Assembly (NCBI GenBank): GCA_963674475.2
Contig: CAXXFQ010000009.1
Coordinates: 310,001 to 374,000 of the forward strand
Source of the DNA: CAXXFQ01 sp963674475
GTDB lineage: Bacteria > Planctomycetota > Planctomycetia > Pirellulales > Thermoguttaceae
Direction of reading: 5' to 3'
DNA length: 64,000 nt
Part shown: positions 24,133 to 31,978 of the stretch, piece by piece
How the letters are laid out: the number at the start of each line of letters is the position of its first letter
How positions within the stretch are numbered: position 1 is the stretch's first letter
Position numbers and translations under genes: made by a program
The notes under the pieces: model-generated
What the model saw: only the letters and a program-made list of their open reading frames with translations
What the model was told of the DNA's origin: nothing
Databases searched by the model: none

Positions 24133-25488
24133 ATGAAGATTTTGGTAGTCGGAGGCGGTGGTCGAGAGCATGCCCTGGCCTGGAAATTGGCACAGAGCCG
24201 TCGGGCCGACAAGGTGTTTGTCGCGCCGGGCAACGCCGGAACGGCCGCCGACGAGGGGATTGAAAACGTCCCGATTGCCGATTCCAATATCCCGAAACTG
24301 ATCCAATTCGCCAAGGAAAAAAAGATCGGTCTGACCGTCGTCGGGCCCGAGGCCCCGTTGGCCGCCGGGATCGTCGACCAGTTCGAAGCGGCCGGGTTGA
24401 AGGTTTTTGGCCCCAGCCGGGCGGCCGCCGAGTTGGAAGCCAGCAAGGTTTTTTGCAAAGATCTACTCCGCTCCGCCGCGATTCCAACGGCCGACTATCG
24501 GAAATTTGTCAATCCGGCCACGGCGATCGAATATCTCGAAGAACGCAACGAAGGACGCCTGGTTGTCAAAGCGGACGGTCTGGCAGCCGGAAAAGGGGTT
24601 ATCGTCTGCGCCAATCGGACCGAGGCGATCAAAGCGGTCCGGCTGATTGCCCAAGAGAAGGCGTTCGGCGAGGCCGGAAACCGGTTGATTATCGAAGAGT
24701 GTCTCGAAGGGCAGGAGGCCAGTGTCTTGGCGGTCACCGACGGGCGGACGATCGTCACGCTCCAACCGGCCCAGGACCACAAACCGGCCTATGACGGCGA
24801 CACCGGCCCGAACACGGGCGGCATGGGCGCCTACTGTCCGGCCCCGCTGGTTGACGACAAGATGCTCCACTGGGTCGAAGAACACGTGCTGGTTCCAACC
24901 ATCCATGCGATGAACAAAATGGGCCGCCCGTTCAAGGGAATTCTCTATGCCGGACTGATGATCACCAACCAAGGACCCAAGGTCCTCGAATACAACGTTC
25001 GCTTTGGCGACCCGGAATGCCAGCCCCTGTTGTTTCGACTCAAAACCGATCTGGTCGACGTCCTCGAAGCGGCCGCCGATGGGCGTCTTGACTCGATCGA
25101 CCCGCTCCAATGGGACGAACGACCGGCCGTTTGTGTCGTCATGGCCAGCGAAGGATACCCGGGCGATTACGAAAAAGGTTGGTTTATTCGCGGGTTGGAC
25201 GAGGCGGCCCAATTGGAAGACGTGAAAGTTTTCCACGCCGGGACCAAGCTCGACGATCAGGGTCGAACGGTCACCGCCGGAGGCCGGGTCCTCGGGGTCA
25301 CGGCCATGGGCGGTTCGATCGCCCGCGCGAAACTCCAGGCCTATACGGCCGTGAAGACCATACGATGGGACGGCGGCTGGTGTCGGACCGATATTTCCGA
25401 CAAAGCGCTGGAAATCGACCAGTGCCCGGAAAAACCGGAACCCGTAAAACCGCTTCCGAAAGAACCCCGTTCTCGACGAATTTTGTAA
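24133..25488 (+). CDS. purD: Phosphoribosylamine-glycine ligase (GAR synthetase)
   Basis: A 451-residue ATP-grasp enzyme joining glycine to phosphoribosylamine in the second step of purine synthesis. The N-terminus is diagnostic (MKILVVGGGGREHALAWKLA), with APGNAGTA following. The ATP-grasp region includes VVKADGLAAGKGV near residue 148, QDHKPAYDGDTGPNTGGMGA near 213, and the metal-binding end EYNVRFGDPECQ near 290. The C-terminal domain has VVMASEGYPGDYEKG. A tail of about 25 residues beyond the usual end is rich in proline and lysine. It is followed by a strong hairpin region. Confidence 0.96.
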   Translation: MKILVVGGGGREHALAWKLAQSRRADKVFVAPGNAGTAADEGIENVPIADSNIPKLIQFAKEKKIGLTVVGPEAPLAAGIVDQFEAAGLKVFGPSRAAAELEASKVFCKDLLRSAAIPTADYRKFVNPATAIEYLEERNEGRLVVKADGLAAGKGVIVCANRTEAIKAVRLIAQEKAFGEAGNRLIIEECLEGQEASVLAVTDGRTIVTLQPAQDHKPAYDGDTGPNTGGMGAYCPAPLVDDKMLHWVEEHVLVPTIHAMNKMGRPFKGILYAGLMITNQGPKVLEYNVRFGDPECQPLLFRLKTDLVDVLEAAADGRLDSIDPLQWDERPAVCVVMASEGYPGDYEKGWFIRGLDEAAQLEDVKVFHAGTKLDDQGRTVTAGGRVLGVTAMGGSIARAKLQAYTAVKTIRWDGGWCRTDISDKALEIDQCPEKPEPVKPLPKEPRSRRIL

Positions 25489-25510
25489 TTCACCCCCCCT
25501 TTTGGCGTTT

Positions 25511-25612
25511 ATCGATCCAACCGCCTGAATGAGCTAGCTTTGCTTGGCGGTTTTCGGCGAAAAGAAGCCTTTTGGATCGATAAGAAGAGGGGGCAAGAGC
25601 CGGCTCTTCTTC
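25511..25612 (+). other. Nested inverted repeats after purD, possible terminator or structured RNA
   Basis: ATCGATCCAA (25511-25520) pairs with TTGGATCGAT (25572-25581), enclosing CCGCC (25521-25525) with GGCGG (25546-25550). A second hairpin follows, AGAAGAG...CTCTTCT with an inner GGC-AAGA-GCC. No T tract follows either, so simple intrinsic termination is not obvious. Confidence 0.5.
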
Positions 25613-25700
25613 GAGGGGGGGTACAAGCCACCTCGACAATCCGGTATATCTATATTTGGAAAAACGCTTGCGAGCCGTAAGCGTCATGAAGGAGATTTAT

Positions 25701-26150
25701 ATGACTAATTTTGAAATATTGCGAAAATACGTCGACGCTGCCGACGTGAGCGACGCCACCATCGAAAAGGTCGCCGAATTCAGCCAGATCCGAAAGTTCG
25801 CGGCGGGCGAAACGCTCGTACGCGGAAACCGACCGGCCGATTCCCTTTTCATCGTCGTCGAGGGCCAGGTCGACATCCAAGTCCTCCTGAAAACCGGCAA
25901 GCGACAAACGTTCGACACGCTGGCCCCGGGCGATTTTCTCAACTGGGCCGCACTGGTCAAGCCGTACACGACCAATTTGATCGGCGTCTGTCGGGCTGAA
26001 ACAAAGATGTTGGCGATCAACGCCGAAAAATTGCGGGCGCTGTGTGAAGAGGACACCCTGTTCGGTTATCGACTGGTCAGCCAGATGGCCCGCGTGATTC
26101 GTCGACGGCTGCAAGCGTCACGAAAACAGGTAGTCGACCTCGACGCATAA
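25701..26150 (+). CDS. Cyclic nucleotide-binding domain protein
   Basis: A 149-residue single-domain protein with the Crp/cNMP-binding beta-roll. The start is set by an AAGGAGA ribosome site and the ATG at MTNFEILRKYV. The beta-roll runs from about residue 25 to 115 (FAAGETLVRGNRPADSLFIV, then EGQVDIQVLL and TLAPGDFLNWAALVKP), with a C-terminal helical part (FGYRLVSQMARVIRRRLQAS). The usual phosphate-binding cassette (GE...RxA) is not clear: the matching segment is LNWAALVKPYTTN, so ligand binding is uncertain. There is no DNA-binding domain. It probably regulates a partner by contact. A repeat copy (R5) follows it. Confidence 0.82.
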   Translation: MTNFEILRKYVDAADVSDATIEKVAEFSQIRKFAAGETLVRGNRPADSLFIVVEGQVDIQVLLKTGKRQTFDTLAPGDFLNWAALVKPYTTNLIGVCRAETKMLAINAEKLRALCEEDTLFGYRLVSQMARVIRRRLQASRKQVVDLDA

Positions 26151-26166
26151 AGAACCAAAAAAAGCG

Positions 26167-26250
26167 GTTTGAGGAAAATCCATTTTCAAAACGGCTTTCC
26201 TCGTCCCGAAAATTCGGGCAACAGCCACGGCCGTCGCTCCTTTTTTCTTT
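26167..26250 (+). repeat. Dispersed composite hairpin repeat, partial copy R5
   Basis: This copy lacks H1 and the link. It has H2 (TTTGAGGAAAATCC, ATTTTCAAAA, then GGCTTTCCTC), an extra CCCGAAAATTCGGG palindrome, then a degenerate H3 ending CCGTCGCTCCTTTTTTCTTT. It lies 16 bases after the cNMP gene in sense orientation. Confidence 0.6.
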
Positions 26251-26284
26251 CGTCTGACTATCCCATTTCCCTTTTTCTCTCTCG

Positions 26285-27184
26285 ATGAACGAACCGCTCC
26301 AACCTGATCAGACCGCCGAAGAAGAACGTTTACCCCGCTGGCTGAAGCGCAAAATCCCCAAAGGCGGGCTGGGCAAAACCGATCGGATTCTTGAGGAACA
26401 GGGACTTGAAACGGTCTGTCATCATGCGCGCTGTCCCAATCGGATGGAATGTTTTTCGAAGCGGACAGCCACCTTTTTGATCCTCGGCGACACGTGTACC
26501 CGCTCGTGCGCGTTTTGCAGTATCAACAAGGGACTGCCCGGCCCGATTGACCCGGACGAGCCGTATCGAGTGGCCCGCGCGGTCGAAAAACTGGGGCTCC
26601 GGCACGCCGTAATCACCGCAGTCACCCGCGACGACCTGCCCGACGGGGGCGCCGACCATTTTCGTCGGACGGTCCTCGCCGTTCGGAAGCGAACCGGCGC
26701 GACGGTCGAAGTGCTGCCATCCGATTTTGGCGGCAGTCTCGAAGCGGTCGACCGGCTCCTGGCCGCGCGGCCGGAAGTGTACGCCTACAACGCCGAAACG
26801 ATTCCCAGGCTCTACCGTCCGGTCCGCGGAGTCCGGCCCCAATTTACTGAAACGCTGGCAATCTTCCGCCATCTCAAGAAAAACGCCCCTTCGATCCCGA
26901 CCAAGACCGGGCTGATCCTTGGTCTGGGCGAGACGACCGACGAGCTGTTGGACTGGCTGGCCGAACTTCGCGAGGCGGGCGCACGCTGGCTGACGTTGGG
27001 CCAATATCTGCGTCCGTCGGCGGCCCAGATGAAAGTCGTTCGCTACGTCCCGCCGGAAGAATTCGACCGGCTCAAAGAGCAGGCCCTGGCGATCGGCTTC
27101 GAACAGGTGGCCGCCGGACCGTTCGTCCGAAGCAGCTACCACGCGGCCGAATTTTTGGCCGGAGAAACCGATTGTGACGGCTGA
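26285..27184 (+). CDS. lipA: Lipoyl synthase
   Basis: A 299-residue radical-SAM enzyme that inserts two sulfurs into protein-bound octanoyl groups to make lipoate. Both cluster motifs are intact: the auxiliary cluster CX4CX5C (CHHARCPNRMEC, near residues 46-57) and the radical-SAM CX3CX2C (CTRSCAFC, near 73-80). Other hallmarks are TAVTRDDLPDGGADHF, YNAETIPRLYRPVR and the C-terminal FVRSSYHAAEF with the serine that ligates the auxiliary cluster. Length is normal for the family. No lipB or E2 gene is nearby in the window. Confidence 0.97.
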   Translation: MNEPLQPDQTAEEERLPRWLKRKIPKGGLGKTDRILEEQGLETVCHHARCPNRMECFSKRTATFLILGDTCTRSCAFCSINKGLPGPIDPDEPYRVARAVEKLGLRHAVITAVTRDDLPDGGADHFRRTVLAVRKRTGATVEVLPSDFGGSLEAVDRLLAARPEVYAYNAETIPRLYRPVRGVRPQFTETLAIFRHLKKNAPSIPTKTGLILGLGETTDELLDWLAELREAGARWLTLGQYLRPSAAQMKVVRYVPPEEFDRLKEQALAIGFEQVAAGPFVRSSYHAAEFLAGETDCDG

Positions 27185-27213
27185 TTCTAACCGCCCCTAA
27201 GACAACCGGCTTC

Positions 27214-28368
27214 TCACTTTTTTTCGCCGGACAGACCGGCCTCGAGTAACCGACCCAACGCGCGTGTCATCGCCGGTTCGTAACGGTCGGTATCATGAAC
27301 CTGAAGGATAAATCGGTCCTTCGCATTCGGATCAAACCGCCATACGGTCCGGCTCTGGGCGTCACATTCGACGGCAATCGGCTCGAACGAGAAAACCGGC
27401 TTGAGACGCGGATCGGCTTCCCTTTTGGCAAGATCGGCCGTCCGACCGTCGGCCAAAACGGTCCGACCCACCATGTGAAACATCCCGGCCGTGCACCACA
27501 TGTTGCGACTCTGCTTGGACTCGGATTCCAAAAGGGCCGCGTCAACTGGACCGAAAAGGTCGGCCCACCAACCGGCTGTCGAAGTAGAGGATTCCTTTCT
27601 TTGCCCATCACGGAACATCGAAAGAAAATAATTCTGCGCCGGTCGGTCCAATCGCATGAGTATTTCCCCTTGAGTGAAACGGTAAAACGATCCGTTTCGC
27701 GCGACGTGAAACTGGCCCGAGGTCAAATCCTCGAAACAGGGCAACCAGTAGATCGGCACCGGCAGATCGAACACCGCCCGATACGCCTCCGGATCGATCG
27801 CCACGTTCCATTCGAGCGGTTCCTGTCGCTTGAGATCCTGCGTTCCCAATCCGGCATTGAGATAGACGGCCGCGCATTTCCGTTTGAAAAGTTCCGGCTC
27901 CAGACGGGCCAACGCGATCAGATCGCGACACCAACCGGTCACCGTGATCACGACCGGTCGGTCGGAACGACGCAAGATCTCGGCAATCGCCCGAATTCCG
28001 CCCAACGCCGGATCGTTCCGATGAGCGTCAAGCCGTGAAAGCGGAATCGAAGCGGGCACGCCGACCGCCACCGGCACGGCCGCGCCGACGATCGCGCCGA
28101 GTTGGCCGATCGCTTGAACGTCAGGGTCTTTCTTCCATTTCGGTCGGGGGCAGTCGATCAGAACCGCCTTGAGATCGACCCGACCCAATCGCATCAGGGC
28201 AAATTGGCCGGCCAAGTCCCAATGGTCGTCCGGATCGGTATGCGGCCGAAAAAGATCGGTCACGTGGACCACCGGCACGCGTATCGGTTGCTCTTCAGCC
28301 AAGGCCGACCCGAGCCATACGCCGAATCCAATCAGACCCGTGATCCCCAAAACGCAAAAACGGACCAT
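27214..28368 (-). CDS. Secreted nucleoside hydrolase-like protein
   Basis: A 384-residue protein. The start at 28368 (MVRFCVLGITGLIGFGVW) opens a signal peptide ending near SALAEEQ and has GGGGGGA upstream; a longer frame reaches 28476 without support. After cleavage it has HVTDLFRPHTDPDDHWDLAG, resembling the calcium-binding DxDxxxDD cluster of nucleoside hydrolases. VVITVTGWCRDLIALARL near residue 165 matches the later helix of that fold. Many planctomycetes carry exported members of this superfamily, and the true substrate may not be a nucleoside. It is adjacent to rsmD on the same strand. Confidence 0.75.
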   Translation of the reverse strand: MVRFCVLGITGLIGFGVWLGSALAEEQPIRVPVVHVTDLFRPHTDPDDHWDLAGQFALMRLGRVDLKAVLIDCPRPKWKKDPDVQAIGQLGAIVGAAVPVAVGVPASIPLSRLDAHRNDPALGGIRAIAEILRRSDRPVVITVTGWCRDLIALARLEPELFKRKCAAVYLNAGLGTQDLKRQEPLEWNVAIDPEAYRAVFDLPVPIYWLPCFEDLTSGQFHVARNGSFYRFTQGEILMRLDRPAQNYFLSMFRDGQRKESSTSTAGWWADLFGPVDAALLESESKQSRNMWCTAGMFHMVGRTVLADGRTADLAKREADPRLKPVFSFEPIAVECDAQSRTVWRFDPNAKDRFILQVHDTDRYEPAMTRALGRLLEAGLSGEKK

Positions 28369-28438
28369 TTTTTCTAGATCCCCCCAAAAAATCGATTGAG
28401 GAAGGTTGCGAGACGTGCACCCCCTAGACAGGGGATGT

Positions 28439-29083
28439 CTACTTCTTTCGCAAGAGGTTGACCACTGCCGGAGCATAGACCCGGGTATCCCCCTCGGCCG
28501 TCAGCGGCCAATCACGAAATTCGAACCGGTCGTCCGCCTCGACCACCATGACACTCTCCGGAGGGGCCTGCTCCCAAATCTGTTCGATCAGCTCGAGCAT
28601 CTGAGCGGTTCGCTCGATAAAAAAGTCATAGGGAGGGCAAACAAACACGACCCAGGGGGTCTCGGGCAAACTTGGCCCCCGCTTGAACCAGAGAAACGTA
28701 TCCGCCTCGACGACTTCGCATATCGACGTAAGTTCAAGCGCCGCAACGTTTTTCTGAAGAACATGGGCCGTCGGGTGATGACGTTCGACAAACGTGGCGC
28801 CGACCGCGCCGCGACTGATCGCCTCGAGGCCGATCGCCCCGGTCCCGCCGAAAAGGTCCACGGCATACTTCCCTTTGACCGCCGGTCCGACTAGATTGAA
28901 CACCGCCTCACGCGTTCGGTCTTTCATCGGTCGAACCCGCCGGTCGCCCCCGTATTGGAGCTTGCTGCCCCGCAGACGGCCGCCGATAATCCGTAATCCA
29001 ACACTTTTGACCCGGACAGGCCGCTCATTTTTTGGGCGTCCATCATTCAAAACGGGTCGGCGTCGGCGTCGGTGAGTGGGCAT
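28439..29083 (-). CDS. rsmD: 16S rRNA (guanine(966)-N(2))-methyltransferase
   Basis: A 214-residue SAM-dependent methyltransferase modifying G966 of 16S rRNA. The N-terminus has LRIIGGRLRGSKL and RPMKDRTREAVFNLVGP, the RsmD hallmarks, then the SAM motif VDLFGGTGAIGLEAISRGA near residue 90. The catalytic motif IV, normally DPPY or DPPF, reads VFVCPPYDF: the acidic residue is replaced by cysteine. The DNA codon is TGC, so this is not a translation slip. About 27 extra residues precede the conserved start, so a later start is possible. Confidence 0.92.
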   Translation of the reverse strand: MPTHRRRRRPVLNDGRPKNERPVRVKSVGLRIIGGRLRGSKLQYGGDRRVRPMKDRTREAVFNLVGPAVKGKYAVDLFGGTGAIGLEAISRGAVGATFVERHHPTAHVLQKNVAALELTSICEVVEADTFLWFKRGPSLPETPWVVFVCPPYDFFIERTAQMLELIEQIWEQAPPESVMVVEADDRFEFRDWPLTAEGDTRVYAPAVVNLLRKK

Positions 29084-29160
29084 AAGGCGGCGGATGGTGG
29101 CTCGGAAAGGGAAAAAAGAGGAACTCTTTCAAAAAAACGGACAAAAGATCCTCATTTTTT

Positions 29161-29188
29161 TTGAGGAAAAAACGCCTCTTGTTACAAT
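29161..29188 (+). promoter_or_regulatory. Promoter placed exactly before the structured RNA
   Basis: TTGAGG (29161-29166), a 16-base spacer and TACAAT (29183-29188). The expected start about seven bases on is at 29195, which is the first paired base of the RNA's closing stem. Confidence 0.5.
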
Positions 29189-29194
29189 GGATTA

Positions 29195-29393
29195 TAGCGT
29201 ATTTCACTTAAGTGTAGTGGGTTCCTTGCAACCAATAGGAAAATGGAAAAATTAAAAATCCATTCCACCTCAAACACTTAGGCGACCAGGGGATCTTTCC
29301 CCGGTGTCCAGTGAAACGCTACACCTATAAAAACTGCGGTAAAAGACCATCCTTGGAATATACCACAGCCCCCTACTCAAAGGCAGGCGGGGC
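29195..29393 (+). ncRNA. Candidate structured non-coding RNA, unknown family
   Basis: A closing stem pairs TAGCG (29195-29199) with CGCTA (29317-29321) and TTTCACT (29202-29208) with AGTGAAA (29310-29316), with a TA bulge between. It encloses a three-way junction. P2 is TAAGTGT (29209-29215) with ACACTTA (29274-29280), stacked directly on the closing stem and carrying small hairpins GGTT/AACC and AATGGA/TCCATT. P3 is GGGG (29289-29292) with CCCC (29299-29302), extended by CC/GG. Downstream, CTGCGGTA and TACCACAG pair with one mismatch, and GCCCC pairs with GGGGC. I could not match it to tmRNA, RNase P, SRP or a known riboswitch; a divergent 6S-like RNA is possible. Confidence 0.5.
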
Positions 29394-29507
29394 AGGGAAT
29401 CTCGTGTTGAAAAAAATGCCTTGAAACGAATCGGTCAAGCGGGTTCTACCTGTCGGACCCAAGGGGGGGCAAAATGGGCAATTCGCAAAACACCCCCGGA
29501 TAGGGTG

Positions 29508-29536
29508 TTGACCATACGGTATCCTCGACTTAGAGT
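29508..29536 (+). promoter_or_regulatory. Candidate hisF promoter
   Basis: TTGACC (29508-29513), a 17-base spacer and TAGAGT (29531-29536) give a leader of about 95 bases. The -35 overlaps the 3' arm of an AACACCC/GGGTGTT hairpin. Confidence 0.45.
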
Positions 29537-29635
29537 AAAGATTTGGACCTTTTGGGGGACAACCTTTCGTTTGGAAAGCCAAACGTCACTTGACCTCCGA
29601 AACGAAGGGGAGCCCTACCGGCGACCAAATAAACT

Positions 29636-30403
29636 ATGTTGTCAAAACGGATTATCCCGTGTCTCGACGTCAATCGAGGCCGGGTGGTAAAAGGAACCAA
29701 TTTTCTCAACCTACGGGACGCGGGCGACCCGGTCGAGGTGGCCCGCCGGTATGAGAAAGAGGGAGCCGATGAACTGGTCTTCCTCGACATCACGGCCAGC
29801 CACGAAGGACGGGATATCATGCTCGATATCGTCCGACGAACGGCCGAGGTGATTTTCATGCCGTTGACCGTCGGCGGAGGAATCCGCAACCTGGACGATA
29901 TCCGGGCCCTGTTGAACGCCGGAACCGACAAGGTGTCGATCAATTCGGCCGCCTGTCGCAACCCGGAATTGGTGCGCGACGCCGCCCGACGGTTCGGAAG
30001 TCAGTGTATCGTCGTCAACATCGACCCGAAACGGGTCATGCGGGACGGTCGAGAATTTTGGGAAGTGCATATCAATGGAGGCCGGATCGGCACCGGCCTG
30101 GAGGCAGTCGAGTGGGCCCGAGAGGTCGAAGCGCTCGGCGCGGGCGAGATCGTCCTGACCTCGATGGACGCCGACGGGACCAAGGACGGTTACGATTTGG
30201 AAATTACCCGCGCCGTCGCCGACGCGGTCACCATCCCGGTGGTGGCCAGTGGAGGGGCCGGATCGCCCGACCATTTGGCCGATGCGATTCTGTTGGGCGG
30301 CGCCGAGGCGGCACTGGCCGCGAGTATTTTCCATTATGGAGAATACACGATTCAACAAACGAAAGAAATCATGCGACAGCGGGGCGTTCCGGTTCGTTTA
30401 TGA
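29636..30403 (+). CDS. hisF: Imidazole glycerol phosphate synthase, cyclase subunit
   Basis: A 255-residue (beta-alpha)8 barrel that, with HisH-supplied ammonia, makes imidazole glycerol phosphate and AICAR in histidine synthesis. The N-terminus MLSKRIIPCLDVNRGRVVKG is diagnostic and holds the first catalytic aspartate (CLDV). The second is in VVNIDPKRV near residue 130. Other motifs are MPLTVGGGIRNLDDI, GTDKVSINSAA, EIVLTSMDADGTKDGYDLE and VASGGAGSPDHLADA. The ribosome site is poor (GGGGAG is over 20 bases away). No other his gene lies beside it, so the pathway is scattered in this genome. Confidence 0.96.
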   Translation: MLSKRIIPCLDVNRGRVVKGTNFLNLRDAGDPVEVARRYEKEGADELVFLDITASHEGRDIMLDIVRRTAEVIFMPLTVGGGIRNLDDIRALLNAGTDKVSINSAACRNPELVRDAARRFGSQCIVVNIDPKRVMRDGREFWEVHINGGRIGTGLEAVEWAREVEALGAGEIVLTSMDADGTKDGYDLEITRAVADAVTIPVVASGGAGSPDHLADAILLGGAEAALAASIFHYGEYTIQQTKEIMRQRGVPVRL

Positions 30404-30775
30404 ACGACCGTGGGTCGACTTTCCAAGAGGTATACCGGAAGTCGTCCATCCGCCACCGCAGAGCAAACAGCCGAGTCGGCCCGTTCCACTCGACAAAAAA
30501 TCGGAAGAAAAAAACCGACGCGCTGCCAAAGCGGCTTTCCTGAACCGGGTTGGCAACAACCGGGGTTGATAACCGCCACAGGGTTGGCAGTTCGTTTGTT
30601 TCGAGGTGAAGGCTATCTCCAGGAACGAGGTGGCTTACGAGAATGGAAAAGTGAAGGCCCTTTTTTTCTTGAATAAAAGGAAACTTTTTCCTTCTTTTGT
30701 GGAGTAAACCTTTGTTTTACAGAGGTTACCTGAACAGAGAAAAATTCCGCTTGGCAGTCCAGGGATAATTCGGTC
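30404..30775. other. Intergenic region before pilT
   Basis: About 370 bases with no gene that I can support. A GTAA(A)CCT...AGGTTAC hairpin lies near 30705-30730, shortly before pilT. Confidence 0.5.
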
Positions 30776-31978
30776 ATGTCCATTTCATCTATTGTTTCCG
30801 CTTCCTCTTCGGGGCCCGAATCTTCGATGACGCAATTGTCTCATGAAGGAGACAAAGCGCGTTTTGCCGAGAAGAATAAACCGATGGAAGTCGACAAGCT
30901 TTTCCGCGCGTTGGTCAAACTGGAGGGGAGCGACCTCCACTTGAAAGTCGGGCAACCGCCCTTCGTTCGCGTGACCGGCGCATTGCGTCCATTGAATCGC
31001 GGCCCGATCAGCAACGACGAGATGGTCCGGCTCATCTTCCCGATGTTCAACGAACGGACGCGGCGCATCTTCGACGAAGACGGCGGGGCCGACTTCGCCC
31101 ATTCGCTTCAGGTCGACGGCAAAGCGTGGCGTTTTCGTGTCAATGTCTTGACGCAAATGGACCACATCGGCCTGGTCGCCCGACGGGTGAACAACTGGAT
31201 CCCGGACTTCGAAGGGCTCTTCCTGCCGCCCGGGTTGGAAACCTTGTGCAAGTTCCATCAGGGTATGGTTCTGTTGGCCGGGGTCACCGGTTCGGGAAAA
31301 AGTACCACGATCGCGGCCATGCTCAACTGGATCAACCGCAACTACCCCAAACATATTCTCACCCTTGAAGACCCGATTGAATTCACCTTTGCCGACGAAA
31401 AAAGTCTCGTCAATCAACGTGAAATCGGAATGGACGTCAAGGACTTCATCACCGGGATGAAACACGCCGTCCGAGAAGACCCGGACGTGATGTTGGTTGG
31501 GGAAATGCGTGACCGGGAAACGTTCGAAACGGCCATTCAAGCGGCCGAAACGGGCCACTTGGTCTTCGGGACGATCCACGCGTCAACTTCGTCGAGTACG
31601 ATCGGTCGTATCCTCGACCTGTTTCCCCAAGAGATGCACTCCGCGCTGCGAAGCGCGCTGGCGTTCAACATGAAAGCGATTATCGCCCAAAAGCTCCTGC
31701 CTTCCATTAAAGAAGGGGTGCCGCGGGTGCCGACTGTCGAGATCATGACATTCAACCCGACAGTCCGGAAGCTGGTTCTGGAGGGGAATGACGAAAAGCT
31801 TCCCGATGCGATCCGCCTCGGTGCGGAAGAAGGGATGCAAGACTTCACCATGAGTTTACATAGCTTGGTCGAAGGCGACTTGATCGATCGACCCACGGCG
31901 TTCGAAGTGGCGCCGAACCCTGACGCACTCAAGATGGCACTAAAAGGTATCTCCGTCGCAGACTCCGGAATGCTCTAA
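30776..31978 (+). CDS. pilT: PilT/PilU-type twitching-motility ATPase
   Basis: A 400-residue secretion-superfamily ATPase of the pilus retraction type. The first 36 residues are a serine-rich extension. The N-terminal domain follows (LEGSDLHLKVGQPPFVRVTG). All motor motifs are intact: Walker A GVTGSGKST near residue 168, the aspartate box TLEDPIEF, Walker B MLVGEMRDRETFETA and the histidine box HLVFGTIHASTSSSTI. In type IV pili PilT depolymerises the pilus from the cytoplasmic face. The next gene starts at the last base of this stop codon, so the two are translationally coupled. Confidence 0.92.
   Translation: MSISSIVSASSSGPESSMTQLSHEGDKARFAEKNKPMEVDKLFRALVKLEGSDLHLKVGQPPFVRVTGALRPLNRGPISNDEMVRLIFPMFNERTRRIFDEDGGADFAHSLQVDGKAWRFRVNVLTQMDHIGLVARRVNNWIPDFEGLFLPPGLETLCKFHQGMVLLAGVTGSGKSTTIAAMLNWINRNYPKHILTLEDPIEFTFADEKSLVNQREIGMDVKDFITGMKHAVREDPDVMLVGEMRDRETFETAIQAAETGHLVFGTIHASTSSSTIGRILDLFPQEMHSALRSALAFNMKAIIAQKLLPSIKEGVPRVPTVEIMTFNPTVRKLVLEGNDEKLPDAIRLGAEEGMQDFTMSLHSLVEGDLIDRPTAFEVAPNPDALKMALKGISVADSGML

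Larger units (their letters stand above)
29084..29635. other. Region holding a candidate structured RNA and the hisF promoter
   Basis: About 550 bases between divergent rsmD and hisF. It has no convincing frame but two promoter-like pairs and at least six hairpins, detailed in separate entries. Confidence 0.6.

Noticed and set aside
29195..29393. A T-box, TPP, SAM or cobalamin riboswitch upstream of hisF
   Set aside because: None of their diagnostic conserved sequences (such as the T-box AGGGTGGNACCGCG) is present.
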